This document shows positions 18,867-27,745 of a stretch of 64,000 bases of DNA, one piece after another. The stretch covers positions 3,676,432 through 3,740,431 of the forward strand of contig NZ_CM001403.1 in NCBI RefSeq assembly GCF_000166195.2, written 5' to 3'. The notes beneath the pieces are model-generated. The model saw nothing but the letters and a program-made list of their open reading frames with translations. It ran no database searches and had not been told where the DNA came from. A program made the position numbers and the translations under genes. The stretch comes from Mucilaginibacter paludis DSM 18603 (GTDB lineage: Bacteria; Bacteroidota; Bacteroidia; Sphingobacteriales; Sphingobacteriaceae). How positions within the stretch are numbered: position 1 is the stretch's first letter; each line of letters begins with the position of its first letter.

Positions 18867-18941
18867 CTCAGATCTGTATTCAAATACGAGATATAGTCCT
18901 GATCTTTCGTTATTTTAGCTTGCGATAGTTTATAATTTAAA

Positions 18942-19271
18942 ATGAACAAAAGCTTCGCTCGCGACTTCAAAAAGTTTATCGTTAATCATTTCGAATTGAT
19001 TTTCTGGGTTACGGCTATGCTAACGCTGTGTTTAAGCAACCCCTATCAAGCGGCCCATTTTGAATTATGCCCATTAAAGCTATTGGGCATAAACTGGTGC
19101 CCTGGTTGTGGGCTTGGGCACTCTATTTCGTATCTTTTTCATGGCAACATCCCGGCTTCGCTACATGCGCATTGGTTAGGCATCCCGGCAATAATTATCA
19201 TATTCAGGCGAATATTGTTTTTATGCCAGGGTTTTTATGTTTTTTCAGAGAGATGTCTCTCGAGCCTATGA
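18942..19271 (+). CDS. DUF2752 family membrane protein
   Basis: A 109-residue protein with the DUF2752 hallmark NWCPGCGLGHSISYLFHG near residues 51-68 (Cys-Pro-x-Cys-Gly-Leu), framed by hydrophobic segments at about 16-30 and 78-95. Function is not established. The last three codons (AGC CTA TGA) fall inside a 77-bp repeat whose second copy lies 344 bases downstream, so the present C-terminus may have been set by that rearrangement. A terminator hairpin follows 17 bases after the stop codon. Confidence 0.8.
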   Translation: MNKSFARDFKKFIVNHFELIFWVTAMLTLCLSNPYQAAHFELCPLKLLGINWCPGCGLGHSISYLFHGNIPASLHAHWLGIPAIIIIFRRILFLCQGFYVFSERCLSSL

Positions 19272-19339
19272 AAGCTACCAAATGGCCAAAATGGGTGTTT
19301 AAGTTAACACCCATTTTGTTTTTAACTTCAGCCCAAAAC
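19263..19339. repeat. 77-bp direct repeat, copy 1
   Basis: Matches copy 2 (19607-19683) at 73 of 77 positions. It covers the last codons of the DUF2752 gene, a terminator hairpin, and a copy of the last four codons plus stop of the hydrolase gene that properly ends at 19672. Confidence 0.9.
19288..19323 (+). terminator. Rho-independent terminator of the DUF2752 gene
   Basis: AAAATGGGTGTT and AACACCCATTTT form a 12-bp perfect stem with loop TAAGTT, followed by GTTTTT. It lies within repeat copy 1. The second copy (19632-19667) has one mismatch in its stem. Confidence 0.8.
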
Positions 19340-19341
19340 TC

Positions 19342-19601
19342 CCGCTGCCGCAAGGGTCTCCCTTGTGGCCCAAGTGCTAAGTATACGTTATTCTTCGGGC
19401 ACCAAACATCAAAATACGGCAATCGCACAAACCACATCTATCCAAAACACGGCTGTAAAAATCACAAAATACAATCCTTCCCGATTTTTATAATTAGAGC
19501 TCACTTAGTAAAAATACAATTTGCAGAATAATGATAACATTCGGGATTGGTATATCCAATACTCAGCATGCGGGCCACAAGGGAGACCCTTGCGGCAGCG
19601 G
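19342..19601. repeat. MITE- or BIME-like element bounded by perfect 30-bp inverted repeats
   Basis: The arms at 19342-19371 and 19572-19601 are perfect inverted copies of 30 bases, and weaker similarity continues about 12 bases inward (AGTGCTAAGTAT against ATGCTGAGTAT). Each arm holds its own small palindrome (CAAGGG-TCT-CCCTTG). The 200-bp interior is AT-rich and has no convincing gene. The whole is framed by the 77-bp direct repeats. It may be a non-autonomous mobile element or a pair of REP-like units. Confidence 0.75.
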
Positions 19602-19606
19602 AGGGT

Positions 19607-19683
19607 AGCCTATGAAAGTTACCAAGTGGCCAAAATGAGTGTTTAAGTTAACACCCATTTTGTTTTTAACCTCAGCCCAAAAC
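19607..19683. repeat. 77-bp direct repeat, copy 2
   Basis: Second copy of the repeat at 19263-19339, differing at four positions, all transitions. Its right end overlaps the authentic last codons and stop of the isochorismatase-family gene. Confidence 0.9.
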
Positions 19684-20235
19684 CTCGATAATTTTATCAG
19701 TAGTACCGGTTTCGCCAATTCTTGGCAAAATATATTTTAAGCTGTTATGGTGCGCATCGGCAAACATATCGGTCATCGCATCGGTGGCAAAGGTTATGTT
19801 ATAACCCCTCTCACTTGCATCACGAGCGGTTCCTTCAACGCCAATGCTGGTTGATATGCCAGCCAATACAATACCTGTAACTCCTTTTTCTTTCAGTTTC
19901 TCATCAATCTGAGTTTCATAAAAAGCGCTCCAGGTATGTTTGGTAATAAAAATATCCCCGGGTTGTGTGTTAATTTCGGCAGCAATATCAAGCCAATCCT
20001 CTTTAAAAGCGGCTCCGGCAGTTGGGTTTGAATCTTTACGGGCCTTTGTCCAGGCGGCTCCGGCAGGGTTTACATTTACAATGACGATAGGAAGGCCAGC
20101 CTTGCGGAAAGCCTCAACCAGTTTTGATGCATTGGCCAGAACATCACTAACGGGATGTGCCAGCGGCAATTGTACGATGCCATTTTGAAGATCAATTAAA
20201 ACAAGCGCTGTGTTTTTGTCGAGTGCAGTTATCAT
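19672..20235 (-). CDS. Isochorismatase family hydrolase, YecD-like (catalytic Cys absent)
   Basis: A 187-residue protein of the cysteine-hydrolase fold. The first acidic residue is in TALVLIDLQNGIVQLP near residue 14, the Lys in FITKHTWSAFYETQ near 107, and the nucleophile region reads VLAGISTSIGVEGTARDASERG near 133-154. Here the usual TxxC is replaced by TSIG, as in E. coli YecD (ISTNIGVESTAR), so the classical thiol mechanism is not available; activity is unknown. It is the last gene of a unit with the MFS exporter and MarR regulator. Confidence 0.88.
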   Translation of the reverse strand: MITALDKNTALVLIDLQNGIVQLPLAHPVSDVLANASKLVEAFRKAGLPIVIVNVNPAGAAWTKARKDSNPTAGAAFKEDWLDIAAEINTQPGDIFITKHTWSAFYETQIDEKLKEKGVTGIVLAGISTSIGVEGTARDASERGYNITFATDAMTDMFADAHHNSLKYILPRIGETGTTDKIIEVLG

Positions 20236-20261
20236 TTGTTAATTGTTTTTAAAGTAGATAA

Positions 20262-21521
20262 TTATTGTAGCGCGGCTACCGGAGCCTGCTCCATCAGGGG
20301 TAATTGTTTCTTTTTCAATCTGTTTTTTCTTAAAAAGCGCAGGTGTATCAAGCCGATGATTAAAGCAACTCCCCCTTCGGCCAGCATAGTATTTTGAACC
20401 CCGATCCATTGCGAAACCGCTCCTATAATTAAGCCTCCCAATGGTTGCATTCCAAAAAAGGCCATCGCATAAAAGCTGATCACCCGGCCGCGCATATCCG
20501 GGTCAACTGTAGTTTGTATAAGGGTATTACTGATTGTTATTTGCGACATCATACCAAAACCGCCTATGGCGGCAAATATTAGGGCAAGGATATAATGTGT
20601 TTCGTGAGAGAAGAGTGCCAACCCGGCACCAAATATCAAGGTGTTAATGGCCAATATCTTCTTCAGGTTTCGACCAGGCTTTAACGATGCCAGAAAAATA
20701 GCACCCGAAAATGCACCAAGCCCAATCACACTATCTATAATGCCAAATGTTGATGCTGTACCCCTAAAAATATCTTTGGCGTAAACTGGTATCAAGGTAC
20801 TGTAAGGCAACACAAACAAGCTGATGAGGGCCAGCATCATTAATATAAAACTGATGGATGGCGTATTTTTGATGTAGGCAAAACCTTCCTTTAATTCACC
20901 AAAAACATTTTTGGTGTGTGGCTTAGCTACGTAGGCGGGCAACTTCATCATTAAAATTGAACCTATTACCGCTATAAAACTTACTGCGTTTAAACCAAAG
21001 CAAACATCATCCCCAAGCTTTTCCAGTACAATACCGGCTATCCCCGGTCCAATCAACCGGGATAAATTAACCATGGATGAGTTTAGGGCAAGCGCGTTGG
21101 GCAAATCGGCCTTATCATCAACCATTTCATAAACCAGCGATTGCCGGGCCGGAACATCAAAAGCATTAATTAAACCCAGCAAGGCACTTAAAGCGATAAT
21201 TTCCCAAACGGAATAATGCTTAAAAAAAATCAGTGCTGTTAAAAGTACCGCCTGTATCATGGATGCTACCTGTGTTAACAGCAAAAGTTTATAACGGTTA
21301 TACCTATCGGCAGCTACACCACCTATAAATGAAAATAAAAAAGAGGGAAACATGCTGGCAAAAAGCGTAAGCCCCAGCATAAATTTAGAGTGTGTAAGCG
21401 AATAGATTACCCAGCTTACAGCTGTTTTTTGCATCCAGGTGCCGATAAGCGAAACTGACTGGCCTGCAAAATACAACCTGTAGTTCCGGCTCTTAAAGGC
21501 GTTAAATGTACTGATATTCAT
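20262..21521 (-). CDS. MFS transporter, EntS-like (MFS_3) exporter
   Basis: A 419-residue major facilitator protein with twelve predicted membrane segments. The N-terminus FNAFKSRNYRLYFAGQSVSLIGTWMQ is typical of the MFS_3/EntS group, and the loop between segments 2 and 3 reads GGVAADRYNRYKLLL, the motif A region. The group exports siderophores, drugs or small metabolites. It lies 44 bases downstream of a MarR-type regulator and 27 bases upstream of a hydrolase, so drug efflux under MarR control is a reasonable inference. The substrate is unknown. Confidence 0.92.
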   Translation of the reverse strand: MNISTFNAFKSRNYRLYFAGQSVSLIGTWMQKTAVSWVIYSLTHSKFMLGLTLFASMFPSFLFSFIGGVAADRYNRYKLLLLTQVASMIQAVLLTALIFFKHYSVWEIIALSALLGLINAFDVPARQSLVYEMVDDKADLPNALALNSSMVNLSRLIGPGIAGIVLEKLGDDVCFGLNAVSFIAVIGSILMMKLPAYVAKPHTKNVFGELKEGFAYIKNTPSISFILMMLALISLFVLPYSTLIPVYAKDIFRGTASTFGIIDSVIGLGAFSGAIFLASLKPGRNLKKILAINTLIFGAGLALFSHETHYILALIFAAIGGFGMMSQITISNTLIQTTVDPDMRGRVISFYAMAFFGMQPLGGLIIGAVSQWIGVQNTMLAEGGVALIIGLIHLRFLRKNRLKKKQLPLMEQAPVAALQ

Positions 21522-21564
21522 AGCATATAAAATATTGTGGTTATTGTAACCCTACCAAACTCAC

Positions 21565-21999
21565 TTAATCAAAATCTACAAGGCGCGTTAGCGGCCCTAC
21601 GGCCTTAGTTAACAATACCCTTTCCGCTTCAGAAAAATGATCAGTTAAAACTTTGTTGAGCCACTCATCTTTCTCCGTCCTTGCTTTGTACAAAATTTCC
21701 TGCCCGGCCGGTGAAAGGGAAATCAATACCTTCCGTTTATCTGTTTCGGATGGGGTACGCGTTACACACCCCAATTCAAAAAGGTGATTTAAAATTTGCG
21801 ACATTGATTGTGTGGTTATTTTCTCCATAGCGGCCAGCTCGCTCGGCAATAATGTTTTATGCTGATCAAGCAGGGCAATGGTTGATCGTTCGGTAAGCGA
21901 CAGTTTTTCGGCCGATACCGATTTCTTCCTTAGCTTCTTATTGAGGCGGGTAATAACTGTTCGCAGGTCTGATGCTAATTGCAGGTTTTGCTCGTTCAT
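21565..21999 (-). CDS. MarR family transcriptional regulator
   Basis: A 144-residue winged-helix regulator. The recognition region is LLPSELAAMEKITTQSMSQILNHLFELG (residues about 55-82), followed by the wing TRTPSETDKRKVLISLSPAG, the standard MarR signature. It heads the operon with the MFS exporter and the YecD-like hydrolase. A palindrome just before its start codon (22018-22036) is a candidate operator for autorepression. The ligand is unknown. Confidence 0.93.
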   Translation of the reverse strand: MNEQNLQLASDLRTVITRLNKKLRKKSVSAEKLSLTERSTIALLDQHKTLLPSELAAMEKITTQSMSQILNHLFELGCVTRTPSETDKRKVLISLSPAGQEILYKARTEKDEWLNKVLTDHFSEAERVLLTKAVGPLTRLVDFD

Positions 22000-22017
22000 T
22001 TTTTTAAGTAGTTAAAC

Positions 22018-22036
22018 TTGTAAGTTTACCTTACAA
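22018..22036. promoter_or_regulatory. Candidate MarR operator
   Basis: TTGTAAG-TTTAC-CTTACAA is a perfect 7-bp inverted repeat about 20 bases upstream of the marR-type start, and a further half-site-like TTGTAAA follows at about 22046. Position and symmetry suit autorepression; the binding protein is inferred. Confidence 0.5.
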
Positions 22037-22052
22037 AATTAATACTTGTAAA

Positions 22053-22396
22053 ACGGAAATTAGTCATCAAAAAGTATAAAATCATTTGGCAAAAAAAATG
22101 GCTACAGAATATTTTTCATACTCAGCAGCCATACATAGTCTAAAACAAATTAACAATCAATTAGGGGAAAGAGATTTTTAACATTATATTATCTATTTCA
22201 AATTCAATACCAATTAGTTAAATATGCCTTAGAAGGGCTTAAAGCACTATTTAAATCGTGCTACTTTCTCTATTCGGGAAAATCAAGGGAGAATCGGGGA
22301 ATTAAAGCAACAATTATATTTTTATCTGTTAGTTAATATACCCGGTTTGCCACTGTTGATGTTTATTCTGATTTTTGGGAACATATCATCCTCATT
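22053..22396. other. Intergenic region between marR-type gene and nif3-like gene
   Basis: About 340 bases of AT-rich DNA between divergent genes. I see no open frame of note, no long inverted repeat and no RNA-like structure. It must carry the promoter of the nif3-like gene, but no convincing box was identified. Confidence 0.6.
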
Positions 22397-23494
22397 ATGA
22401 AATTATCCGAACTAACCGGTTATCTTGAAAGCCTCGCCCCCCTTACTTACCAGGAAGAATACGATAATTCGGGTTTAATTGTTGGAAACCCAGATGCAGA
22501 TATCCATCAGGCCTTGGTATCGCTCGACTGTACAGAAGCTGTGGTTGACGAAGCCATCGCCAAAGGCTGCCAGGTCATTGTTTCTCATCACCCCATTGTG
22601 TTTCGTGGTTTAAAAAAATTTACCGGCAAAACTTATATCGAGCGGGTTGTTGCCAAGTCCATCAGGCATGATATAGCTATTTATGCCATCCATACTAACC
22701 TGGATAATATGGATACCGGCGTAAACGCGCGTATTTGCCAAACGCTTGGCTTACAAAACTGCCGCATCCTTTCGCCAAAACAAAATCTGCTGAAAAAGCT
22801 GGTTACTTTTGTACCCGATAATTACGCCGGCAAGGTACGCGATGCATTGTTTAATGCGGGAGCCGGCCATATTGGCAATTACAGCGATTGCAGCTTTAAC
22901 ACTAACGGAACCGGTACTTTTAAGGGAGGCGCCGATACTGATCCCTTTGTTGGAGAACCGGGTAAACGGCATTTGGAGCCCGAAGTAAGGCTGGAAACCG
23001 TTTTTCCTGCCAACCTGGAAAGTAAAGTACTGATGGCTTTATTTATGGAGCACCCTTATGAGGAAGTAGCTTACGACTTATATCCCATTACCAATCAATA
23101 TCAAAACATAGGCTCGGGCATGGTAGGAGAGCTGGAAACAGCGATAGACGAAGCCTCCTTTTTGCAATTGGTTAAGTATAAAATGAAAACTCCCGTAATA
23201 CGGCATACTAATTTGAGGGGTAAAGCCGTTAAAAAAGTAGCTGTTTGCGGAGGCTCGGGGAGCTTTTTGTTAAAGCAGGCCATAGCCGCCGGGGCGGATG
23301 TTTTTATAACGGCTGATTTTAAGTATCACGAGTTTTTTGATGCCGACGAAAAGTTGGTTGTAGCGGATATCGGACATTTTGAAAGTGAGCAATTTACGCA
23401 GAATTTATTATGTGAAATTATTCGGAAAAAATTTGCTAACTTTGCCGTCCGTTTAACAGAAGTAAATACAAACCCCATCAAATATTTGATTTAA
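22397..23494 (+). CDS. Nif3-like dinuclear metal center protein
   Basis: A 365-residue protein of the NIF3/YqfO family, which forms hexameric toroids with a two-metal centre. Metal ligands are visible in VIVSHHPIVF near residue 60-69, YAIHTNLDN near 95-103 and the C-terminal ITADFKYHEFFDA and DIGHFESE. The length and the middle portion (about 130-235) show the inserted PII-like domain of the long YqfO form. Its biochemical role remains debated. The stop codon overlaps the next start (TAATG), so it is translationally coupled to the zinc-ribbon protein. Confidence 0.93.
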   Translation: MKLSELTGYLESLAPLTYQEEYDNSGLIVGNPDADIHQALVSLDCTEAVVDEAIAKGCQVIVSHHPIVFRGLKKFTGKTYIERVVAKSIRHDIAIYAIHTNLDNMDTGVNARICQTLGLQNCRILSPKQNLLKKLVTFVPDNYAGKVRDALFNAGAGHIGNYSDCSFNTNGTGTFKGGADTDPFVGEPGKRHLEPEVRLETVFPANLESKVLMALFMEHPYEEVAYDLYPITNQYQNIGSGMVGELETAIDEASFLQLVKYKMKTPVIRHTNLRGKAVKKVAVCGGSGSFLLKQAIAAGADVFITADFKYHEFFDADEKLVVADIGHFESEQFTQNLLCEIIRKKFANFAVRLTEVNTNPIKYLI

Positions 23495-24237
23495 TGGAAC
23501 AAACCGTAGAACAAAAGCTTAAAGCTTTATACGACCTACAAACAATCCACACTAAGGTTGACAAAATACGCCAGGTAAGAGGTGAACTTCCGATGGAAGT
23601 TTCGGACCTGGAGGATGATGTTGCCGGATTGGAAACCCGTATTGAGAAGATAAAAAGTGAATTGGATGATCTGGAAGATTCAATCGTAACCAGAAAAAAT
23701 CTAATCAGAGACGCTCAGGCAAATACCAAAAAGTATGAAGCCCAGCTGAACGATGTTAAGAACAACCGTGAATATGACGCAATTTCGAAAGAAATTGAAA
23801 TTCAGGGCCTTGATATACAGGTAAGCGAAAAAAAGATCAAGGAATATGGCTTTGAAATAGCTACTAAAACCCAGATCTATGAAAAAGCTGTAGCCGACCT
23901 GGAAGAACGCCAGAAAGACCTGGATATTAAAAAAGCGGAATTGGATACCATTACCGCCGAAACACAGAAGGAAGAACAAGATTTATTGGCCCTGGCCGAT
24001 AAAGCAAAAGAAAACATTGAAGAGCGTTTACTGATAGCTTACACCCGCCTGCGTCAAAATGCAAAAAATGGCCTGGCTGTAGTTACTATCCAGCGCGATT
24101 CGTGCTCAGGCTGTTTTAACCAGATCCCGCCGCAAAGGCAATCAGATATCCGTCAACGTAAAAAGATCATCGTGTGCGAACATTGTGGCCGTATTTTGGT
24201 TGATGAACAGATGGCACTTGAAGCTGAACCTGCTTAA
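23494..24237 (+). CDS. Coiled-coil zinc-ribbon protein (C4-type, DUF164/CT398-like)
   Basis: A 247-residue protein with a long charged coiled coil over about residues 5-185, followed by a C4 zinc ribbon with CSGCFNQIPPQ near 203 and VCEHCGRILVDE near 226. This is the domain order of the CT398/YbgI-associated family, commonly encoded directly after Nif3-like proteins. It may act as an adapter, but its partner is not established. A clear terminator lies 30 bases downstream and ends the two-gene operon. Confidence 0.92.
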   Translation: MEQTVEQKLKALYDLQTIHTKVDKIRQVRGELPMEVSDLEDDVAGLETRIEKIKSELDDLEDSIVTRKNLIRDAQANTKKYEAQLNDVKNNREYDAISKEIEIQGLDIQVSEKKIKEYGFEIATKTQIYEKAVADLEERQKDLDIKKAELDTITAETQKEEQDLLALADKAKENIEERLLIAYTRLRQNAKNGLAVVTIQRDSCSGCFNQIPPQRQSDIRQRKKIIVCEHCGRILVDEQMALEAEPA

Positions 24238-24267
24238 TACCGATTTATCGTATTAAATTTATAGATT

Positions 24268-24293
24268 TGGCGCCCTAAAGGCGCCATTTTTAT
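24268..24293 (+). terminator. Rho-independent terminator of the nif3/zinc-ribbon operon
   Basis: TGGCGCC and GGCGCCA form a 7-bp GC-rich stem with a 5-base loop, followed by TTTTATT. Confidence 0.8.
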
Positions 24294-24299
24294 TGCATA

Positions 24300-25787
24300 A
24301 TGTTTAGAAAACTATCTTTAGCAGCCACCTTTGTTCTTTGCCTCAGCACCAGGGCCTCCGCAAATTTTGATTTTAACAGCAATTGTGTTCTGGCGTATAA
24401 AAACATCCTTAGCCTCCGTTTAAACGAGGGCAGGCAATTAATTGATAAAGAAAAAGCACAGCATCCTGAAAACTCCGTCACAGTACTGCTTGATAATTAT
24501 TACGATTTTTTTTTAATACTTACATCTGGCAACAAAGACAGCTTTGATAAGCTAAAGGCCAATAAAGCTGCCAGAATAGACCGGCTGGATAACGAAGACG
24601 AAAAATCTCCTTACTATAATTTTTCAATAGCCCAGGTAAACCTGCAATGGGCTTTGCTGCGCAGCCACTTTGGTGAATATACAACCGCGGGCTTTGAAAT
24701 TAATAAGGCCTACCGATTGTTGCAGGCCAATAATAAAAAATTTCCGTCCTTTTTACCAAATAACATGCCGCTTGGGGTTGTTAACGTTTTATTAGGCTCG
24801 CTGCCTGGCGGGGCACTTAAAACAGTATTAGGCTTTTTAGGTATCAAAGGTGATACGCAAACCGGGGTTAAAATGCTCGAAAAGCTTTCTGCGGACCTGC
24901 CCCGTTCTGGATATGCCTATCATTACACCGAATTGATCTATTATTTAACCTATATCCAAACCGATGTGGTTAATGATCCGCTGGCTTATACAAAAATGCT
25001 GCACCTGGTTACTCAAGCCGACAGTACAAGCCTCTTAACCGATTATATTGTCGGCTATATCTCTTTACGTACCGGCCATAGCAGCGAGGCCATTAGCAGG
25101 CTTCAAAAGCGGCATCAGGGCGATGGATACCAGAGCTACCCTTATCTTGATTACCTGGTTGGCATAGCCAAGATGAACAGGGAAGACGCCGACTGCAATA
25201 ATTACTTCAACCAATTTTTACAAACCAATCACGGCGTCAATTTCATCAAAGATGCATACTTGCACCTGGCCTGGAAATGTTTGCTGGAAGGCGATATAAG
25301 GCGCTATAACGGTTTTATACAACTGGTTAAGAGCAAGGGCTCACTTTATAACGATAAAGACAAACAAGCGCTTGATGAAGCTAACGATGCCCCTCCAAAT
25401 GTTATACTATTACGGGCCCGCTTATTATACGACGGCGGCTTTTATACCAAGGCCATTGCCTTGCTGAATAGCAAAACTTTGAACGATTTTTCGCTGGGGC
25501 GCGATAAGATAGAGTATTATTACCGCCTGGGACGAATTTACGATGCGATGGATAATGACGATCTGGCTTTAAAGTTTTATCAAAACACCATCAATATTGG
25601 TAAAGCCTCTAACTACCATTACGCGGCAACATCAGCTACCAAAATGGGAGCGATATATGAGCAACGTAAAGATTATACAAAAGCCCGCAACGCCTACCAA
25701 CTTGTTCTCGATTTAAAAAATAAGCAGTTTAGAAACAGCCTTGAACAAAAAGCTAAGGAAGGCCTTAAACGCCTGGGCGAGAATTAA
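24300..25787 (+). CDS. Exported tetratricopeptide repeat protein
   Basis: A 495-residue protein with a signal peptide (residues 1-21, ending TRASA). Helical repeats run through the chain; TPR-like units are clearest near the C-terminus, for example YYRLGRIYDAMDNDDLALKFY and MGAIYEQRKDYTKARNAYQ (residues about 400-475). The segment LPNNMPLGVVNVLLGSLPGG near 150 is a conserved non-repeat stretch. It probably acts as a periplasmic scaffold. The start lies 7 bases after the preceding terminator, so either the transcript is nearly leaderless or it depends on read-through. Confidence 0.85.
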   Translation: MFRKLSLAATFVLCLSTRASANFDFNSNCVLAYKNILSLRLNEGRQLIDKEKAQHPENSVTVLLDNYYDFFLILTSGNKDSFDKLKANKAARIDRLDNEDEKSPYYNFSIAQVNLQWALLRSHFGEYTTAGFEINKAYRLLQANNKKFPSFLPNNMPLGVVNVLLGSLPGGALKTVLGFLGIKGDTQTGVKMLEKLSADLPRSGYAYHYTELIYYLTYIQTDVVNDPLAYTKMLHLVTQADSTSLLTDYIVGYISLRTGHSSEAISRLQKRHQGDGYQSYPYLDYLVGIAKMNREDADCNNYFNQFLQTNHGVNFIKDAYLHLAWKCLLEGDIRRYNGFIQLVKSKGSLYNDKDKQALDEANDAPPNVILLRARLLYDGGFYTKAIALLNSKTLNDFSLGRDKIEYYYRLGRIYDAMDNDDLALKFYQNTINIGKASNYHYAATSATKMGAIYEQRKDYTKARNAYQLVLDLKNKQFRNSLEQKAKEGLKRLGEN

Positions 25788-25789
25788 GT

Positions 25790-26860
25790 TTAAAATAACG
25801 CGGTTTGCCTGCCTGTTAGTGGCGTAAAATGAGTAAAATTATACTCAGGCATTTGCCGACCAGTTAAAAAACGGGTACAGCCCATTTTAAAAAGCTGGTG
25901 TATGGATTCTGCTATATGCCCCTCGCCACTCATACGCGTTCCCCAGCGGCTATCATTAAGCTGTCCGCCATGACAGGACGCTATCATGTTTAAAACCTTC
26001 TCTGCCCTTTCCGGAAACGCTTTATGTACCCAATCTGTAAATATTTCGCCGATACTGCCGTTTAGCCGCACAATGGTAAATCCCGCAGACCGGGCCCCCC
26101 GTTCTGACGCCGCTTTAATAATATTAGGTATTTCGGTACTGTTTAATCCCGGGATAACCGGTGCAACCATTACCCTTACCGGAATATTCCGCTCGGAGAG
26201 TTTTTGAATTACAGCTAAGCGGCCCGTAGCCGTAATGGTTCGCGGCTCCAATTTCTGGCGCAACTGCTCGTCGAGCGAGTTAAGCGAAACGTTAACATGC
26301 ACCAAACCTAAAGCGGCAAGGCGTTCTAAAATATCGATATCGCGTAATATTAAATTGTTTTTGGTGATGATGCTTACAGGATGTTTGTATTTTAAAAATA
26401 CCTGGAGCAGTGACCGGGTAATTTTTAACTTCCGTTCCATCGGCTGGTAACAATCGGTATTGCCCGAGAGCATAATGATAGCAGGCTTATAATTTTTTTT
26501 ATTAAAATACTGCTCCAGCAATTTGGCCGCATTGCGTTTCACTATGATTTTCCGTTCAAAATCCAGTCCGGCGCTAAAGCCGTAATACTCGTGGGTGTTA
26601 CGCGCATAACAATAAATACAACCATGCTCACAACCCTGATAAGGGTTAATAGAGTGCATAAAATGCAGATCAGGACTGTTGGATTCGCTTACAATTTTTT
26701 TGGCGTTCTCTTCAAATATCTGGGTATGGCTGTTTTCGAGCATGGGTTCATCAAGCCCTTCAATATGCTCTAACACATATTTATTCTTCAGAAACTTATT
26801 ATGTGTGTTTACCTGCGCCCCTCTGCCCTTAAAATACTCAGGATTATCCTCATGTGCCAT
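25790..26860 (-). CDS. PA0069 family radical SAM protein
   Basis: A 356-residue radical SAM enzyme. The cluster-binding motif is in NPYQGCEHGCIYCYARNTHEY near residues 72-92 (CxxxCxxC), followed by PAIIMLSGNTDCYQPMERKLK and the partial barrel up to about 270. The family (PA0069/Rv2578c, related to spore photolyase-like proteins) has no proven reaction. It is convergent with the TPR gene (2 bases apart) and stands apart from the kinase operon. The start suits the family length. Confidence 0.92.
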   Translation of the reverse strand: MAHEDNPEYFKGRGAQVNTHNKFLKNKYVLEHIEGLDEPMLENSHTQIFEENAKKIVSESNSPDLHFMHSINPYQGCEHGCIYCYARNTHEYYGFSAGLDFERKIIVKRNAAKLLEQYFNKKNYKPAIIMLSGNTDCYQPMERKLKITRSLLQVFLKYKHPVSIITKNNLILRDIDILERLAALGLVHVNVSLNSLDEQLRQKLEPRTITATGRLAVIQKLSERNIPVRVMVAPVIPGLNSTEIPNIIKAASERGARSAGFTIVRLNGSIGEIFTDWVHKAFPERAEKVLNMIASCHGGQLNDSRWGTRMSGEGHIAESIHQLFKMGCTRFLTGRQMPEYNFTHFTPLTGRQTALF

Positions 26861-26959
26861 TAAACAAATTTGCTAATTATCTTAGCAAAAAACAAGCTTT
26901 TATAAAAGATCAAAGTTTTATGGCGAATGAGCCACGTATTAGCGCTTCAAAAAAAGTTT

Positions 26960-27745
26960 TTAAGCCAGGGTAAGGCTTAGAGTTATAGACGAGCCTTCGC
27001 CAATCCTGCTTTGTACCGCAGCATCGGCCCCGATAATACCGGCCCGTGTACGGATATTCCTTATACCAGAACCATTATTATTCTGGGGATCATCCAGGTT
27101 AAAGCCGATACCATCGTCCTCTACTTTAAAAAGTAGTTTATCGGCCTGGTATTTCAAATCGATATTGAGATTTTTGGCTCGGGCATGTTTCAGGGTGTTA
27201 TTGATAAATTCCTGGAGTATCCTAAATAGTATCAACTCCCGGTTTTCGCCGAAGGAGGTAGGTTGCCCTTCAATATTTAAATTCGCCCTAATCAGCCTGC
27301 TTTTGTTCAGCCGGATAACTTCGGCCTCAATTGTGGCGGATAAGCCTTTGCTTGCTATATTATCTAAACTAAAGCTCTTTGAGAGGTCGCGCAGATCGTT
27401 CATGGATTGATTTACCAACAATTTGCTTTCGGCTATGATGCCTTTTCTCTGGTCCTCATTTAAATCTGCGGCCCTGTCCAGGCTCAGCGAAACGTAGGAT
27501 AATACCTGGCCGATGTTATCGTGGATTTCCTTGCTCACGTTACGTAAGGTTTGTTCCTGGATCTCCAACTGCGATTGCAAAATGGCCTGCTCATAAACCA
27601 CTTTCAATTGCTCTTTCTCCCGCATCAGCTTTTTTTTCCTGTTGGTATAATAAACAGCTAAAAAAAGCATAATCATGCCAATAACAATCAATAAAACTAC
27701 TGCAGCTATTATTGTTGCGAAGGCTTGTTTGTCAATTTCCTGCAT
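26960..27745 (-). CDS. Sensor histidine kinase (HisKA_3/LiaS-NarX type)
   Basis: A 261-residue membrane kinase. A single membrane segment (residues 9-32) and a short coiled linker precede the phospho-acceptor motif LRNVSKEIHDNIGQVLSYVSL with His near residue 76. The HATPase domain carries EFINNTLKHARAKNL near 185, VEDDGIGFNLDD and GSGIRNIRTRAG. No periplasmic sensor domain is present, so sensing must come through a partner; the membrane protein whose gene overlaps its start by 37 bases is the natural candidate. No response regulator gene is adjacent. Confidence 0.92.
   Translation of the reverse strand: MQEIDKQAFATIIAAVVLLIVIGMIMLFLAVYYTNRKKKLMREKEQLKVVYEQAILQSQLEIQEQTLRNVSKEIHDNIGQVLSYVSLSLDRAADLNEDQRKGIIAESKLLVNQSMNDLRDLSKSFSLDNIASKGLSATIEAEVIRLNKSRLIRANLNIEGQPTSFGENRELILFRILQEFINNTLKHARAKNLNIDLKYQADKLLFKVEDDGIGFNLDDPQNNNGSGIRNIRTRAGIIGADAAVQSRIGEGSSITLSLTLA

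Noticed and set aside
19067..19531. Plus-strand open frame of 154 codons crossing the DUF2752 gene and the 267-bp element
   Set aside because: It overlaps a recognised gene in another frame and continues into repeat DNA; no family resemblance.
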